Shown: positions 1 to 8,081 of the stretch, one piece after another
How positions within the stretch are numbered: the first letter of the stretch is position 1
How the letters are laid out: each line of letters begins with the position of its first letter
Assembly (NCBI GenBank): GCA_005808865.1
Contig: SYKU01000293.1
Coordinates: 1-32,299, forward strand
Origin: Acidobacteriota bacterium
GTDB taxonomy: Bacteria; Acidobacteriota; Terriglobia; Bryobacterales; Bryobacteraceae
DNA: 32,299 bases
Reading direction: 5' to 3'
Program-made: the position numbers and the translations under genes
The notes under the pieces: generated by a model
Databases searched by the model: none
The model's input: only the letters and a program-made list of their open reading frames with translations
Told to the model about the DNA's origin: nothing

Positions 1-90
1 CTCTGAACTGCGCGAGCGCGATTTCCGCACGCAGATGATCTTCCAGGACCCGTACAGTTCTCTCAATCCCCGTATGAACGCAGGCGCCGA
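1..90 (+). pseudogene. Fragment of an oligopeptide/dipeptide ABC transporter ATPase (OppF/DppF-like)
   Basis: Frame 2 reads SELRERDFRTQMIFQDPYSSLNPRM, the characteristic Q-loop region of OppF/DppF ATPases, then runs into unrelated sequence (antisense IS3 transposase). Left end is cut by the window edge. Confidence 0.7.
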
Positions 91-345
91 TCTCGGTCTT
101 CTGACCAGCGCCGGACGAAATCCACGATCTGGTCCCGCGTGTCGTGCCGAACCCAGACCCCAATCAGAGTTCCCCAATCTCTTTTTCTTTGCGTGACGTG
201 CACCGCCATCAGCTCGGCCGGGACCTCGTCCCTGGTCTGGATCTTCGACTCCAGGTAGGCGATCCGCTCGTGCTCGACGGAGTGGCTGGCTGGCCTCTTC
301 TGCTGGAAGGCAGACGCCCCGTTCTCGAAAAACTCCTTCCCGTCG
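75..345 (-). pseudogene. IS3-family transposase remnant (end of orfA fused to start of orfB)
   Basis: Minus ORF contains EFFENGASAFQQ...ERIAYLESKIQTRDEVPAELM (orfA C-terminal coiled region) then RDWGTLIGVWVRHDTRDQIVDFVRRWSE (orfB N-terminus). No catalytic core follows. Confidence 0.75.
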
Positions 346-700
346 GGCGGCGGCGCCGCCAACTCCCGCCGCGCTCACTGCTAGAATTCCAAGGTCTAAG
401 CGTGAGCCGGAAGGTGCTCCTCCGGCAAGAGTCGGGTAGACGCCCCCATCCGCACCCCCGTCCGCGCGCCACCCCCAGGTCGCGCTCTCGCGCAGTCCCT
501 CACGCGGAACTGGCGGCTTCGCGGCGTGCATCTCGAAACGCAGTCACGGGAGAGCTCGAAAATAAATTTCTGCGTCACCCGCCAGTTAACCCATTGATCC
601 AGTATGGGTTACCAGATAGGCCAACTCCGTATCCGGTAGTGGTGCCTCCAACTCGCGCCGCGCTCAGTGCTGGAATTCCAAGGTCTAAGCGTGGGCTTCG
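340..700. repeat. Non-coding repeat element, copy 1 (about one and a fifth units)
   Basis: Core 'gcc(t/g)ccaactcgcgccgcgctcactgctggaattccaaggtctaagcg' at ~347-402 and again at ~636-691. The intervening sequence matches 3888-4100 closely, including 'aataaatttctgcgtcaccc.ccagttaacccattgatccagtatgggtta'. Confidence 0.85.
587..611. other. Perfect inverted repeat/hairpin within the repeat element
   Basis: TAACCCAT-tgatccagt-ATGGGTTA; the same hairpin recurs at 4055-4079 and, with a compensatory base-pair change, at 3783-3814. Confidence 0.7.
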
Positions 701-731
701 CGATTGCGTTCGGCTGTTCGGCGCCGAGGAA

Positions 732-1445
732 CTATTTCAGAAACTGCTGCCTCTTTGCGATACCGAGTGCCAGCAAGGCCCCACTCAGCATCACTAGCGT
801 TGCCGGTTCGGGGACTGGGTTGGGTACGGTGAGTTCGGCCGAGACCCCATAAATGGCGCCGGTGAGGGTAATGAATGGTGTCGATGACGCGGCCTGTGTG
901 TGAGATGTCCATACCCGGGCCGGGTGGGGTATGCCAATTCGTATGATCGAGTCCCCTAATGGTAGTAAGGTCGTGCCGTCATCGTGGGTCCCTGTCCAGA
1001 CCCGGTGATCGACCAAGACACCCCCGTTTTCATCAAAGACAGTATCGAAATGGGCGGTGCTGGCGCCGGCGTAGAGACCGTGGGGGGTAGCGGGACCAAC
1101 GCCGGTAGCGATCAATCTTCCTTGTGTGTTGAAGAATGAGGTGTGCTCATCGGAGATGCTTAGTCCAGTGTTTGTTAATGCGTTCACGGCTTGTGTAGAG
1201 GCTAGGGCCTTCCATGTCGTGCCGAGGGCATTCAGCGGTGATGCCGCTGCCACCTGCGATACAAAATCGTTGTAATCGTCGATGTTAGACGAGAACGCGT
1301 CGCGCAAAGCGCTGGTCACGTAGACGATTCGGTAGGTGTCGCCCGGATTCAGACTCGGCGGGACCAGGACAGGTAGGGCGAAGGAGACACCCGCTCGTCC
1401 GAAAAAGAGAACAGCCAATAGTCCAAGCGACATGATTCGATTCAT
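732..1445 (-). CDS. PEP-CTERM sorting domain protein
   Basis: Signal peptide MNRIMSLGLLAVLFFGRAGVSFA; C-terminus VPEPATLVMLSGALLALGIAKRQQFLK (PEP motif, hydrophobic segment, basic tail). Start taken at the internal Met at 1445. Confidence 0.8.
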   Translation of the reverse strand: MNRIMSLGLLAVLFFGRAGVSFALPVLVPPSLNPGDTYRIVYVTSALRDAFSSNIDDYNDFVSQVAAASPLNALGTTWKALASTQAVNALTNTGLSISDEHTSFFNTQGRLIATGVGPATPHGLYAGASTAHFDTVFDENGGVLVDHRVWTGTHDDGTTLLPLGDSIIRIGIPHPARVWTSHTQAASSTPFITLTGAIYGVSAELTVPNPVPEPATLVMLSGALLALGIAKRQQFLK

Positions 1446-1689
1446 TTGCGCTTTCTCCAGATGCCGACAGGATGTGCGTTTGTAGTGCGCCAAAGGCCAG
1501 CGAATCAAGCATACCACGGGAGTATAAGGGGCGGGCCATCTATTCGTGGGAAGACAAGAAGACTGGTACTAGAACCTTCGGTTTAGGGTCGCCCGACATC
1601 CGGCGTGGCGAAACATTGTGTCTGGGGGGATGAATCGGGGGCCGAAAATCGACGCTTTGAGCGCGTCCTGGCCGGCCCGTTGAAACCCC

Positions 1690-1785
1690 ACCGTTGGAGA
1701 GATCCTGCGCCGGGGCGATTTCCGCACGCAGATGATCTTCCCGGACCCGTACAGTTCTCTCAATCCCCGTATGACCGCAGGCGTC
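1690..1785 (+). pseudogene. Second copy of the OppF/DppF ATPase fragment
   Basis: EILRRGDFRTQMIFPDPYSSLNPRMTAG; nucleotide near-match to positions 20-90, same junction to the IS3 fragment. Confidence 0.65.
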
Positions 1786-1890
1786 GATCTCGGTCTTCTG
1801 ACCAGCGCCGGACGAAATCCACGATCTGGTCCCACGTGTCGTGCCGAACCCAGACCCCAATCAGGGTTCCCCAATCTCTTTTTTCGCCTC
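1780..1890 (-). pseudogene. Second copy of the IS3 orfB N-terminal fragment
   Basis: RDWGTLIGVWVRHDTWDQIVDFVRRWSED in ORF 1760..2299 minus, near-identical to 75-190. Confidence 0.7.
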
Positions 1891-1920
1891 GTCCGGGGAA
1901 TCTGCGGGTAACTGGCGCGG

Positions 1921-2200
1921 TCAGCGCTGAACCTGCTTCAGGAACCGGTGGAGTTTGCGGCAGGTGGAGTCGAACGATCGTTGTTCGTCCTCGGAGCCGT
2001 TGTGAATCAGCGGTCCGCCGTCTTCGTGGATGACTTTGCTCAGCAGTTTCTCCGAAGCCAGCTTCCTCAGTGATGGGTCTTCGTGTAGATCGCGGATGAC
2101 TTCGCCGCCCAGTAGCCAAGGTTGTCCACGTGCCGGCGAATGGTCTTTGGGGAAAGACCAGAACCGGCCAAGTGCTCGATGAAGGGTCGCAGGCAGACCA
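1921..2200 (-). pseudogene. Frameshifted small ORF, possibly a recombinase N-terminal/core-binding-like accessory protein
   Basis: Minus strand reads LVVCLRPFIEHLAGSGLSPKTIRRHVDNLGYWAAK, then after a frame change WLLGGEVIRDLHEDPSLRKLASEKLLSKVIHEDGGPLIHNGSEDEQRSFDSTCRKLHRFLKQVQR*. Confidence 0.45.
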
Positions 2201-2203
2201 CCA

Positions 2204-3067
2204 ATGCTCCCCAGGCGGCAGGTCTTGGTCCAATCCCATCCAGGATTGCGGCCAGCGGTGCGCTATCTGCCCAGACCCTGGTCTCCGCAAGACGATCAAC
2301 GGCTGCAGCAGGAGCTACGCCGTACAGACGACCTGCCGGCCGATGCCCTCTTGCTCACCCGCGCCACCGGAATGCGCATCGGCGAATGTATCCGTCTGCC
2401 GCTGGACTGTCTGCGCCAGAGCACGGACCCCACCAATGGGCACTGCATGTTCCCCTCGGCAAACTCCACACTGAACGGCTGGTCCCCGACGATGCCGACA
2501 CGCGGCGCCTAGTGGATCGTATGCTCGCGCTGCGCCCCCTGGCTCCACCCGCCCGCTTGGCCAAATCCGAAGGTTTCCTGCTACCCCGCCTGGGTGGTCC
2601 TTATGCCTTGTACAGGACGCTTTCTGCGGCCTTACTTAGCGGCCGCCGCCCAACGAGCCCGCTGCTCTGGTCCGGCCACACCGCACCGGCTACGCCACAC
2701 TTTCGCTGCCGGGATGCTCCGCCTCGGCGTCAGCCTTCCGGCTCTCATGCAACTGCTGGGGCACAAAGACATCCGCATGACGCTGCGTTATGTGCAGGTC
2801 ACCCAACAGGACTTGCAACGGGAGTTCCACCGGGCCCGCCAGAATACGCCGCAGCCATAGCATCTTCCGGTGCCTGCGGTCCCGCCTCCCACCGCCCATT
2901 CCGACCTTCCCGGAATCCGCCAGGCACCGGCCGCCACACGCCACCTCCTGGAGATGTACCGCCGTCAGTTCAGCGAGGAGAAGATCCGCCGCAAGTTGCA
3001 ACGCCTCGGCCGCCGTCTCCTCGACGTCGCTTCTGCACTTGATCAGATCGCCACACCCGAAAAATGA
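2204..3067 (+). pseudogene. Tyrosine recombinase/phage-type integrase, frameshifted
   Basis: Catalytic signatures in three frames: ALLLTRATGMRIGECIRLPLDCL (frame of 2204), WALHVPLGKLHTERLVPDDADTRRLV (frame of 2122), HRLRHTFAAGMLRLGVSLPALMQLLGHKDIRMTLRYV (frame of 2594); tail EMYRRQFSEEKIRRKLQRLGRRLLDVASAL. Confidence 0.85.
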
Positions 3068-3099
3068 GGAAACATTGGCCGGTCAAGTTGTAATTATTT

Positions 3100-3464
3100 T
3101 CAGGTGCTCAACGGCCGCCAAGCGGGCGGGGCTGAGGCGTCGGGGTTGCCGGCGGCCAGCAGTAACTGCGCCTGATGCGCCCGCGGCTTCCGGGCCGCTT
3201 CCGGGCCCGTGGGCCACCATCGGAAACGCCCCTTGGATAAGCGGTTGGTCGCCAGCCGGAACCCTTGGCCGTCGTACTGCAAAACTCTGATGGCCGTTCC
3301 GCGCCGGGTCCGAAAAATGAACAGGTAGCCGGAAAAGGATCGGCGTCTAACTTCTCCCGGCATAGCTGGGCGATGGCGTCAATGCCCTTTCTTCCGTCGA
3401 TCGCCTCGATCGCTACCAGAATTCGGAATTGCGGCGCAATCTGAATCAAGATGCCACGTCCCAC
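3100..3464 (-). pseudogene. IS66-family TnpB (Orf2) remnant
   Basis: Overlapping minus frames: ILIQIAPQFRILVAIEAIDGRKGIDAIAQLCREKLDADPF then SGYLFIFRTRRGTAIRVLQYDGQGFRLATNRLSKGRFRWWP. Characteristic of IS66 TnpB, split by a frameshift. Confidence 0.8.
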
Positions 3465-3524
3465 AGGGTGATTCAGCAGATTGAACGCCTCAGCGCGGAC
3501 CTCGACGCTATGACGCTCAACTAT

Positions 3525-3686
3525 AACGGAGTGGTGGGCTGGCCGTTCTGCTGGAAGGCAGACGCCCCGTTCTCGAAAAATTCTTTCTGCCAGCGATATA
3601 AGGCCGTGGGTTGGAGTCCCAGCTTATCGCAGAGCTTCGAGATCGGCTTTCTCTTCCGGCGTGTAGTGCTTTCGTTGCTTCTTCAT
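3525..3686 (-). pseudogene. IS3-family orfA fragment (second module copy)
   Basis: ATG at 3686: MKKQRKHYTPEEKADLEAL then, after a frame change, SKLCDKLGLQPTALYRWQKEFFENGASAFQQNGQPTTPL. Matches the orfA portion at 200-345 but keeps the N-terminus. Confidence 0.7.
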
Positions 3687-3737
3687 GCGCTCTCTCCATC
3701 TCCATTTCCAGATTAACCGGAACGCGCGGCCGCAAGA

Positions 3738-4148
3738 CGGAGTCACGAGACCTCAAAATTAAGTTTCTGCATTACCCCTAGATAACCCGTTGACAATAAA
3801 AACGTTACGGGATAAGACAACTCCCGTCGGGCGGCGGTGCCTCCAACTCGCGCCGCGCTCACTGCTGGAATTCCAAGGTCTAAGCGCGAACCGGAAGGCG
3901 CTCCTCCGCAAGAGGGTGGACGCCCTCGTCCGAGCGCCACCCCCAGGTCGCGCTCTTGCGCTGCCCCTCACGCGGAACCGGCGCCTCCGCCGCGTGCATC
4001 TCGAAACGCAGTCACGGGAGAACTCAAAAATAAATTTCTGCGTCACCCCCCAGTTAACCCATTGATCCAGTATGGGTTACGAGACAGACAAACTCCGCAT
4101 CCGGCGGCGGCGCCTCCAACTCGCCCCGCGCTCATTGCTAGAATTCTA
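3738..4148. repeat. Non-coding repeat element, copy 2 (two partial units in tandem, ~275 bp period)
   Basis: Core at ~3830-3887 and truncated core at ~4101-4148; hairpin region at 3783-3814 and 4055-4079; extensive match to 340-700. Confidence 0.85.
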
Positions 4149-4156
4149 ATGACCGT

Positions 4157-4627
4157 ATGTCCACTGCGCGCACGATGAAAGGCGGTTTCGCCGACCGCAA
4201 AGAATTGCCGAAAGGCCCCTCCGGACGGAGCCTGTGCCGCTGGTGCAGCCTCGAAGTTCCTGTGGGCAGATTCACCTTCTGCTCCGATTGGTGCGTCGAA
4301 GAGTGGCGGCTGCGCACGAACCCCGGGTACCTTCGGGAGCGGGTGTTCGAACGCGACCGCGGCGTGTGTGCCTCGTGCGGAACCGACACCTCCGCCGAGT
4401 GGAACCACATCAGAAAACAGCGCGGTCCCGCGCGCCGCGTGGCTCTCGCGAAGTGGGGCCTGAAGGGCATGTCGCGCCGTAGCCTCTGGGACGCCGACCA
4501 CATCCTGCCCGTGAGCGAAGGTGGCGGCGAATGCGACTTGTCGAACCTCCGCACGCTATGCCTCCGCTGTCATCGCGAGGCCACGGCCGCACTTCGCAGG
4601 CGTATTTCGAGTACAATCTCTCCATGA
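4157..4627 (+). CDS. HNH endonuclease domain protein
   Basis: CRWC...FCSDWCVEEWRLRTNPGYLRERVFERDRGVCASCGTD...DADHILPVSEGGGECDLSNLRTLCLRCHREATA: HNH fold with zinc-binding cysteine pairs. Start could also be ATG 4175. Confidence 0.85.
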   Translation: MSTARTMKGGFADRKELPKGPSGRSLCRWCSLEVPVGRFTFCSDWCVEEWRLRTNPGYLRERVFERDRGVCASCGTDTSAEWNHIRKQRGPARRVALAKWGLKGMSRRSLWDADHILPVSEGGGECDLSNLRTLCLRCHREATAALRRRISSTISP

Positions 4628-5880
4628 ACCGATCCAGACGCGACTTTTTCCGGCAGGCTTCCGCGATCACCGCATTGCCTGCCACCTGGAGCGCTTTCAG
4701 CGCTTCGATGCAGGCTGCCGCCGCCGCGACGCGGAGCGAAGACTACTGGCTCATGGTCAAGCGGCAATTCCCGCTCGACCCCAGCCTTATCTACATGAAC
4801 GCCGCGAACGTTTGTCCGGCGTCGCGTCCCGTGATGGACCGTCACCTGGAATTTCTTCAGGACTTCCATCGCAACCCGTCCTTTCAGAACCGCGACAAGT
4901 ACGTGCCCCTGCGCGAAACCCTGCGTGGAAAAATCGCCGCCATGTTCCGTGTATCGGCCGAAGAAATTGCGATCACGCGAAACACCAGCGAAGGCAGCAA
5001 TCTGATCGTGCGCGGAATTGACCTGAAGGCCGGCGACGAAATCGTCATCACCGACCACAACCATCCGTCGAATAACGACTCCTGGAAAGTGCGGGCGAAG
5101 CGCGAGGGGTTGGTCGTGAAGTCCGTTCCGGTTCCGGTTCCCGCGAAGAGCGCGGACGATTTGCTGGCCGGAATCGATCGGGCGATTACCGCGCGCACAC
5201 GCGTCATCGCCGTGACACACCTGACGAGCACCACCGGTATCCTCTATCCCGCGCGGCAAATCGCCGAGTTGGCCAGAAAGCGCGGAATCTTCATGCATCT
5301 CGACGGCGCGCAGAGCTTCGGGCTGCTCGACGTGAACCTCAAGGAAATCGGCTGCGACTCCTACTCGACCAGCGCGCATAAATGGGGCATGGGGCCGCTC
5401 GAGGCCGGCATTCTCTACGTGCGCGAGGAGCGAATCCCGCAGGTTTGGCCGGCTGTCGTTACCGCCGGTTGGGCCGACAATTTGAAGGGCGCGCGAAAGT
5501 TCGAAGTCTTCGGACAGCGCGACGATCCGCGCGTCGTAGCCCTCGAAGCGGCCGTCGATTTCCTGAACCTCGTGGGGATGCCGGATGTCGAGAAGCGCGT
5601 CCGCGATCTCACCACGCACGCAAAGAAGGGTCTGAAGAATCTCAGCGGCGTGGAATTGAAGACCAACCTTGAAGCCGGGCTCTCGGGCGGCGTGATCAAG
5701 TTCAAGTTCAGGAACGTGCCCACGAAGCGTGCGTACGACACCCTGTGGGAGAAGCATCGCATGGCGATCGCAAAAACGGATTCGGGCGACTCCGAAGGCC
5801 TGCGCTGGTCTCCTCACGTCTACAACTCGATGGAAGAAATCGACAGGGCCGTGGCCGCCGTGAAAGGGCTGGCGGGCTGA
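4624..5880 (+). CDS. Class V aminotransferase-fold PLP enzyme (isopenicillin N epimerase-like) with Tat-like signal
   Basis: MNRSRRDFFRQASAITALP twin-Arg leader; ITRNTSEGSNLIVRGIDL, HLDGAQSFGLLDVNLKEIGCDSYSTSAHKWGMGPLEAGILYV (PLP lysine in SAHKW). ATG overlaps the HNH stop by 4 bp (ATGA). Confidence 0.9.
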   Translation: MNRSRRDFFRQASAITALPATWSAFSASMQAAAAATRSEDYWLMVKRQFPLDPSLIYMNAANVCPASRPVMDRHLEFLQDFHRNPSFQNRDKYVPLRETLRGKIAAMFRVSAEEIAITRNTSEGSNLIVRGIDLKAGDEIVITDHNHPSNNDSWKVRAKREGLVVKSVPVPVPAKSADDLLAGIDRAITARTRVIAVTHLTSTTGILYPARQIAELARKRGIFMHLDGAQSFGLLDVNLKEIGCDSYSTSAHKWGMGPLEAGILYVREERIPQVWPAVVTAGWADNLKGARKFEVFGQRDDPRVVALEAAVDFLNLVGMPDVEKRVRDLTTHAKKGLKNLSGVELKTNLEAGLSGGVIKFKFRNVPTKRAYDTLWEKHRMAIAKTDSGDSEGLRWSPHVYNSMEEIDRAVAAVKGLAG

Positions 5881-5883
5881 CGG

Positions 5884-7251
5884 ATGGAGCGGCGCAAGTT
5901 CCTCCAGACGCTGAGCGGGCTTGGGGCGGCATCCGCGTTGCTCAGCGGGGCGGATGCCGGTCGGCCGAACATTGTATTTATTCTGACCGACGATCAGCGT
6001 TGGGATGAGATGAGCATCGCGGGCCATCCGTTCCTTAAGACTCCAAATATGGACCGCGTGGGGCGCGAAGGCGTTCTATTCAAGAACTGTTTCGTCTCCA
6101 TTCCTCTCTGCTCGCCCAGCCGCGCCAGCTTCCTGACCGGAAAGTACGCGCACTCCCACAAGATCTTCGACAACACCAACCGGAGCGAACGGAGCTACGA
6201 GTTGATCACGTATCCGCTGCTCATGCAGCGGGCCGGCTACGAAACCGCTTACGTCGGAAAGTGGCACATGGGGAACGACGATTCGCCGCGCCCCGGCTTC
6301 AACCGTTGGGTGAGCTTCCGGGGGCAGGGGCAATATATCGACCCGCTTCTTAACATCGATGGGAAGCAGGTGAAGAACGAAGGCTACATGACCGACCTGC
6401 TGAACGGTCACGCCGTCGATTTCCTAAAGCAGAAACACGAAAAGCCATTCTTGTTGTATGTCGCGCATAAGGCCGTGCATGGTCCGTTCACGCCCGCGGA
6501 GCGGCACAAGAACCTTTATTCGGATCAGCCGATTGCGCGGGCGCCGAACGCGAAGGACACGCTGGAAGGCAAACCCAATCTTCAGAGGAAGATCGAGAAA
6601 GCGCCTCAGCTGGGCCCGGGCACAGGGCCGGGCGACGAGCTCATCCGCAATCAGATGCGGGCGCTCATGGCGGTCGATGACGGCGTGGGAAGTATTCTGA
6701 AGACGCTCGAACAGACCGGACAACTCGATAATACTTTCTTCATCTTCACGAGCGACAACGGATACTTCTGGGGCGAGCATGGCCTGGGCGACAAACGCGC
6801 CGCTTACGAAGAGTCCATCCGCATCCCCCTGCTGATTCGCTATCCGAAACTGGTCAAGGCGGGCTCGGTGCGGGAGCAGATGGCGCTCAACATCGACATC
6901 GCTCCGACCGTGCTTCAGCTTGCCGGGTTGCCCGTGCCGCGCGACATGCACGGGCGTTCGCTGCTGCCCGTCCTGCGCTCGGAAAGAGCCCGCTTGCGGA
7001 CTTCATTCCTGACCGAGTACTACCTGGAGCAGCAGGTTCCGCGTTTCCCCACATGGCAGGCGGTTCGCACGGAGCAGTGGAAGTACATTCACTACATCGA
7101 TCCGCCCGGCGCGCCGGATAGTCTGGATGAGTTGTACGACTTCAAGGCCGATCCTTACGAGATGAAGAACCTGATCGGTGACCCAAAGCTCGCTGCAACG
7201 CTGGCGCGCATGAAGCGGGAGCTTCGAAAGCTGCTGCGCGCAACTCCGTGA
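5884..7251 (+). CDS. Sulfatase (arylsulfatase family) with Tat-like leader
   Basis: MERRKFLQTLSGLG leader; RPNIVFILTDDQRWDEM metal site; CSPSRASFLTGKY (Cys-type sulfatase signature); GKWHMG. Confidence 0.93.
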   Translation: MERRKFLQTLSGLGAASALLSGADAGRPNIVFILTDDQRWDEMSIAGHPFLKTPNMDRVGREGVLFKNCFVSIPLCSPSRASFLTGKYAHSHKIFDNTNRSERSYELITYPLLMQRAGYETAYVGKWHMGNDDSPRPGFNRWVSFRGQGQYIDPLLNIDGKQVKNEGYMTDLLNGHAVDFLKQKHEKPFLLYVAHKAVHGPFTPAERHKNLYSDQPIARAPNAKDTLEGKPNLQRKIEKAPQLGPGTGPGDELIRNQMRALMAVDDGVGSILKTLEQTGQLDNTFFIFTSDNGYFWGEHGLGDKRAAYEESIRIPLLIRYPKLVKAGSVREQMALNIDIAPTVLQLAGLPVPRDMHGRSLLPVLRSERARLRTSFLTEYYLEQQVPRFPTWQAVRTEQWKYIHYIDPPGAPDSLDELYDFKADPYEMKNLIGDPKLAATLARMKRELRKLLRATP

Positions 7252-8054
7252 TCGCGCTCATGGCCCTTGCCGCGGCGATGGCTCGGATTGAGGGTGGCGA
7301 CTTCTCGATGGGGACCGGCGGCGGGTTTCCGTATGAAGGTCCGGCGCACACCGTGACGGTGGCGAGCTTCGAGATGGACGTGACCGAAGTGACGGTCGCC
7401 GGGTTCGCGGCATTCGTGAAAGCTTCCGGATACAGGACGGAGGCGGAAAAATTCGGCTGGTCCGGTGTGTTCGATTTGAAAACCGGCGAGTGGAGGCGCG
7501 TGGATGGCGCCAACTGGCGGCATCCCGATGGGCCGAAGTCCAACGCCGGGGCTCATGAGCCGGTGACCCAGGTTTCCTGGAACGACGCGGCCGCATACGC
7601 GAAGTGGGCGCGGAAGCGTCTTCCCCCGGTAGCGGATTGTGAATACGCCGCGCGCGGCGGCCTCTCCGCCAAGATCTTCCCGTGGGGCGATGAACTGCGG
7701 CCAGGCGGGAAGTTCCTTGCGAATTGGTGGCAGGGAACGTTTCCGGCTAAGAACACAGGCCAGGACGGGCACTTGCGTCGTGCGCCTGCGGGCAGGTTTC
7801 CACCGAACGGGTACGGGCTTCACGGCATGGCCGGAAACGTGTGGGAGTGGTGCGCCGACTGGTTCGACGCCGGCTACTATTCACGCAGCCCGCCAGTTTC
7901 GCCGCAAGGCCCGCCGGCGGGCGCGGAGCGCGTGATGCGAGGCGGGTCGTGGCTGTGCAGCGAGAGCCATTGCCGTGGCTATCGCGTTGCCGCGCGCGGC
8001 CATTCGACGCCGGACAGCGGCCTTAATAACGTCGGATTCCGCTGCGTGCGATGA
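7248..8054 (+). CDS. Formylglycine-generating enzyme (SUMF1/FGE-sulfatase family)
   Basis: GGDFSMGT, EVTVAGFAAFVKASGYRTEAEKFGWS, GMAGNVWEWCADW, RGGSWLCSESHCRGYRVAARGHSTPDSGLNNVGFRC (retains the C-x4-C pair). GTG start overlaps the sulfatase stop (GTGA). Confidence 0.9.
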   Translation: MIALMALAAAMARIEGGDFSMGTGGGFPYEGPAHTVTVASFEMDVTEVTVAGFAAFVKASGYRTEAEKFGWSGVFDLKTGEWRRVDGANWRHPDGPKSNAGAHEPVTQVSWNDAAAYAKWARKRLPPVADCEYAARGGLSAKIFPWGDELRPGGKFLANWWQGTFPAKNTGQDGHLRRAPAGRFPPNGYGLHGMAGNVWEWCADWFDAGYYSRSPPVSPQGPPAGAERVMRGGSWLCSESHCRGYRVAARGHSTPDSGLNNVGFRCVR

Positions 8055-8061
8055 GCCGTGG

Positions 8062-8081
8062 GACCGGCCTCCCGGCCGGTC
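8062..8081 (+). terminator. Putative stem-loop terminator after the FGE gene
   Basis: GACCGGCC-tccc-GGCCGGTC perfect 8-bp stem 7 nt after the stop at 8054; followed only by a weak TTCTG tract. Confidence 0.4.

Noticed and set aside
144-797. 217-aa plus-strand ORF across the repeat region
   Set aside because: Low-complexity Arg/Pro-rich translation spanning IS remnants and repeat copies; the opposite strand carries recognisable transposase sequence.
340-4148. CRISPR-like array from the repeated cores
   Set aside because: Only four copies, ~275-300 bp apart or separated by kilobases, with the 'spacers' themselves repeated; not a CRISPR architecture.
4570-6027. 485-aa minus-strand ORF
   Set aside because: Antisense to the aminotransferase, which has clear family motifs; a shadow ORF from GC-rich codon bias.
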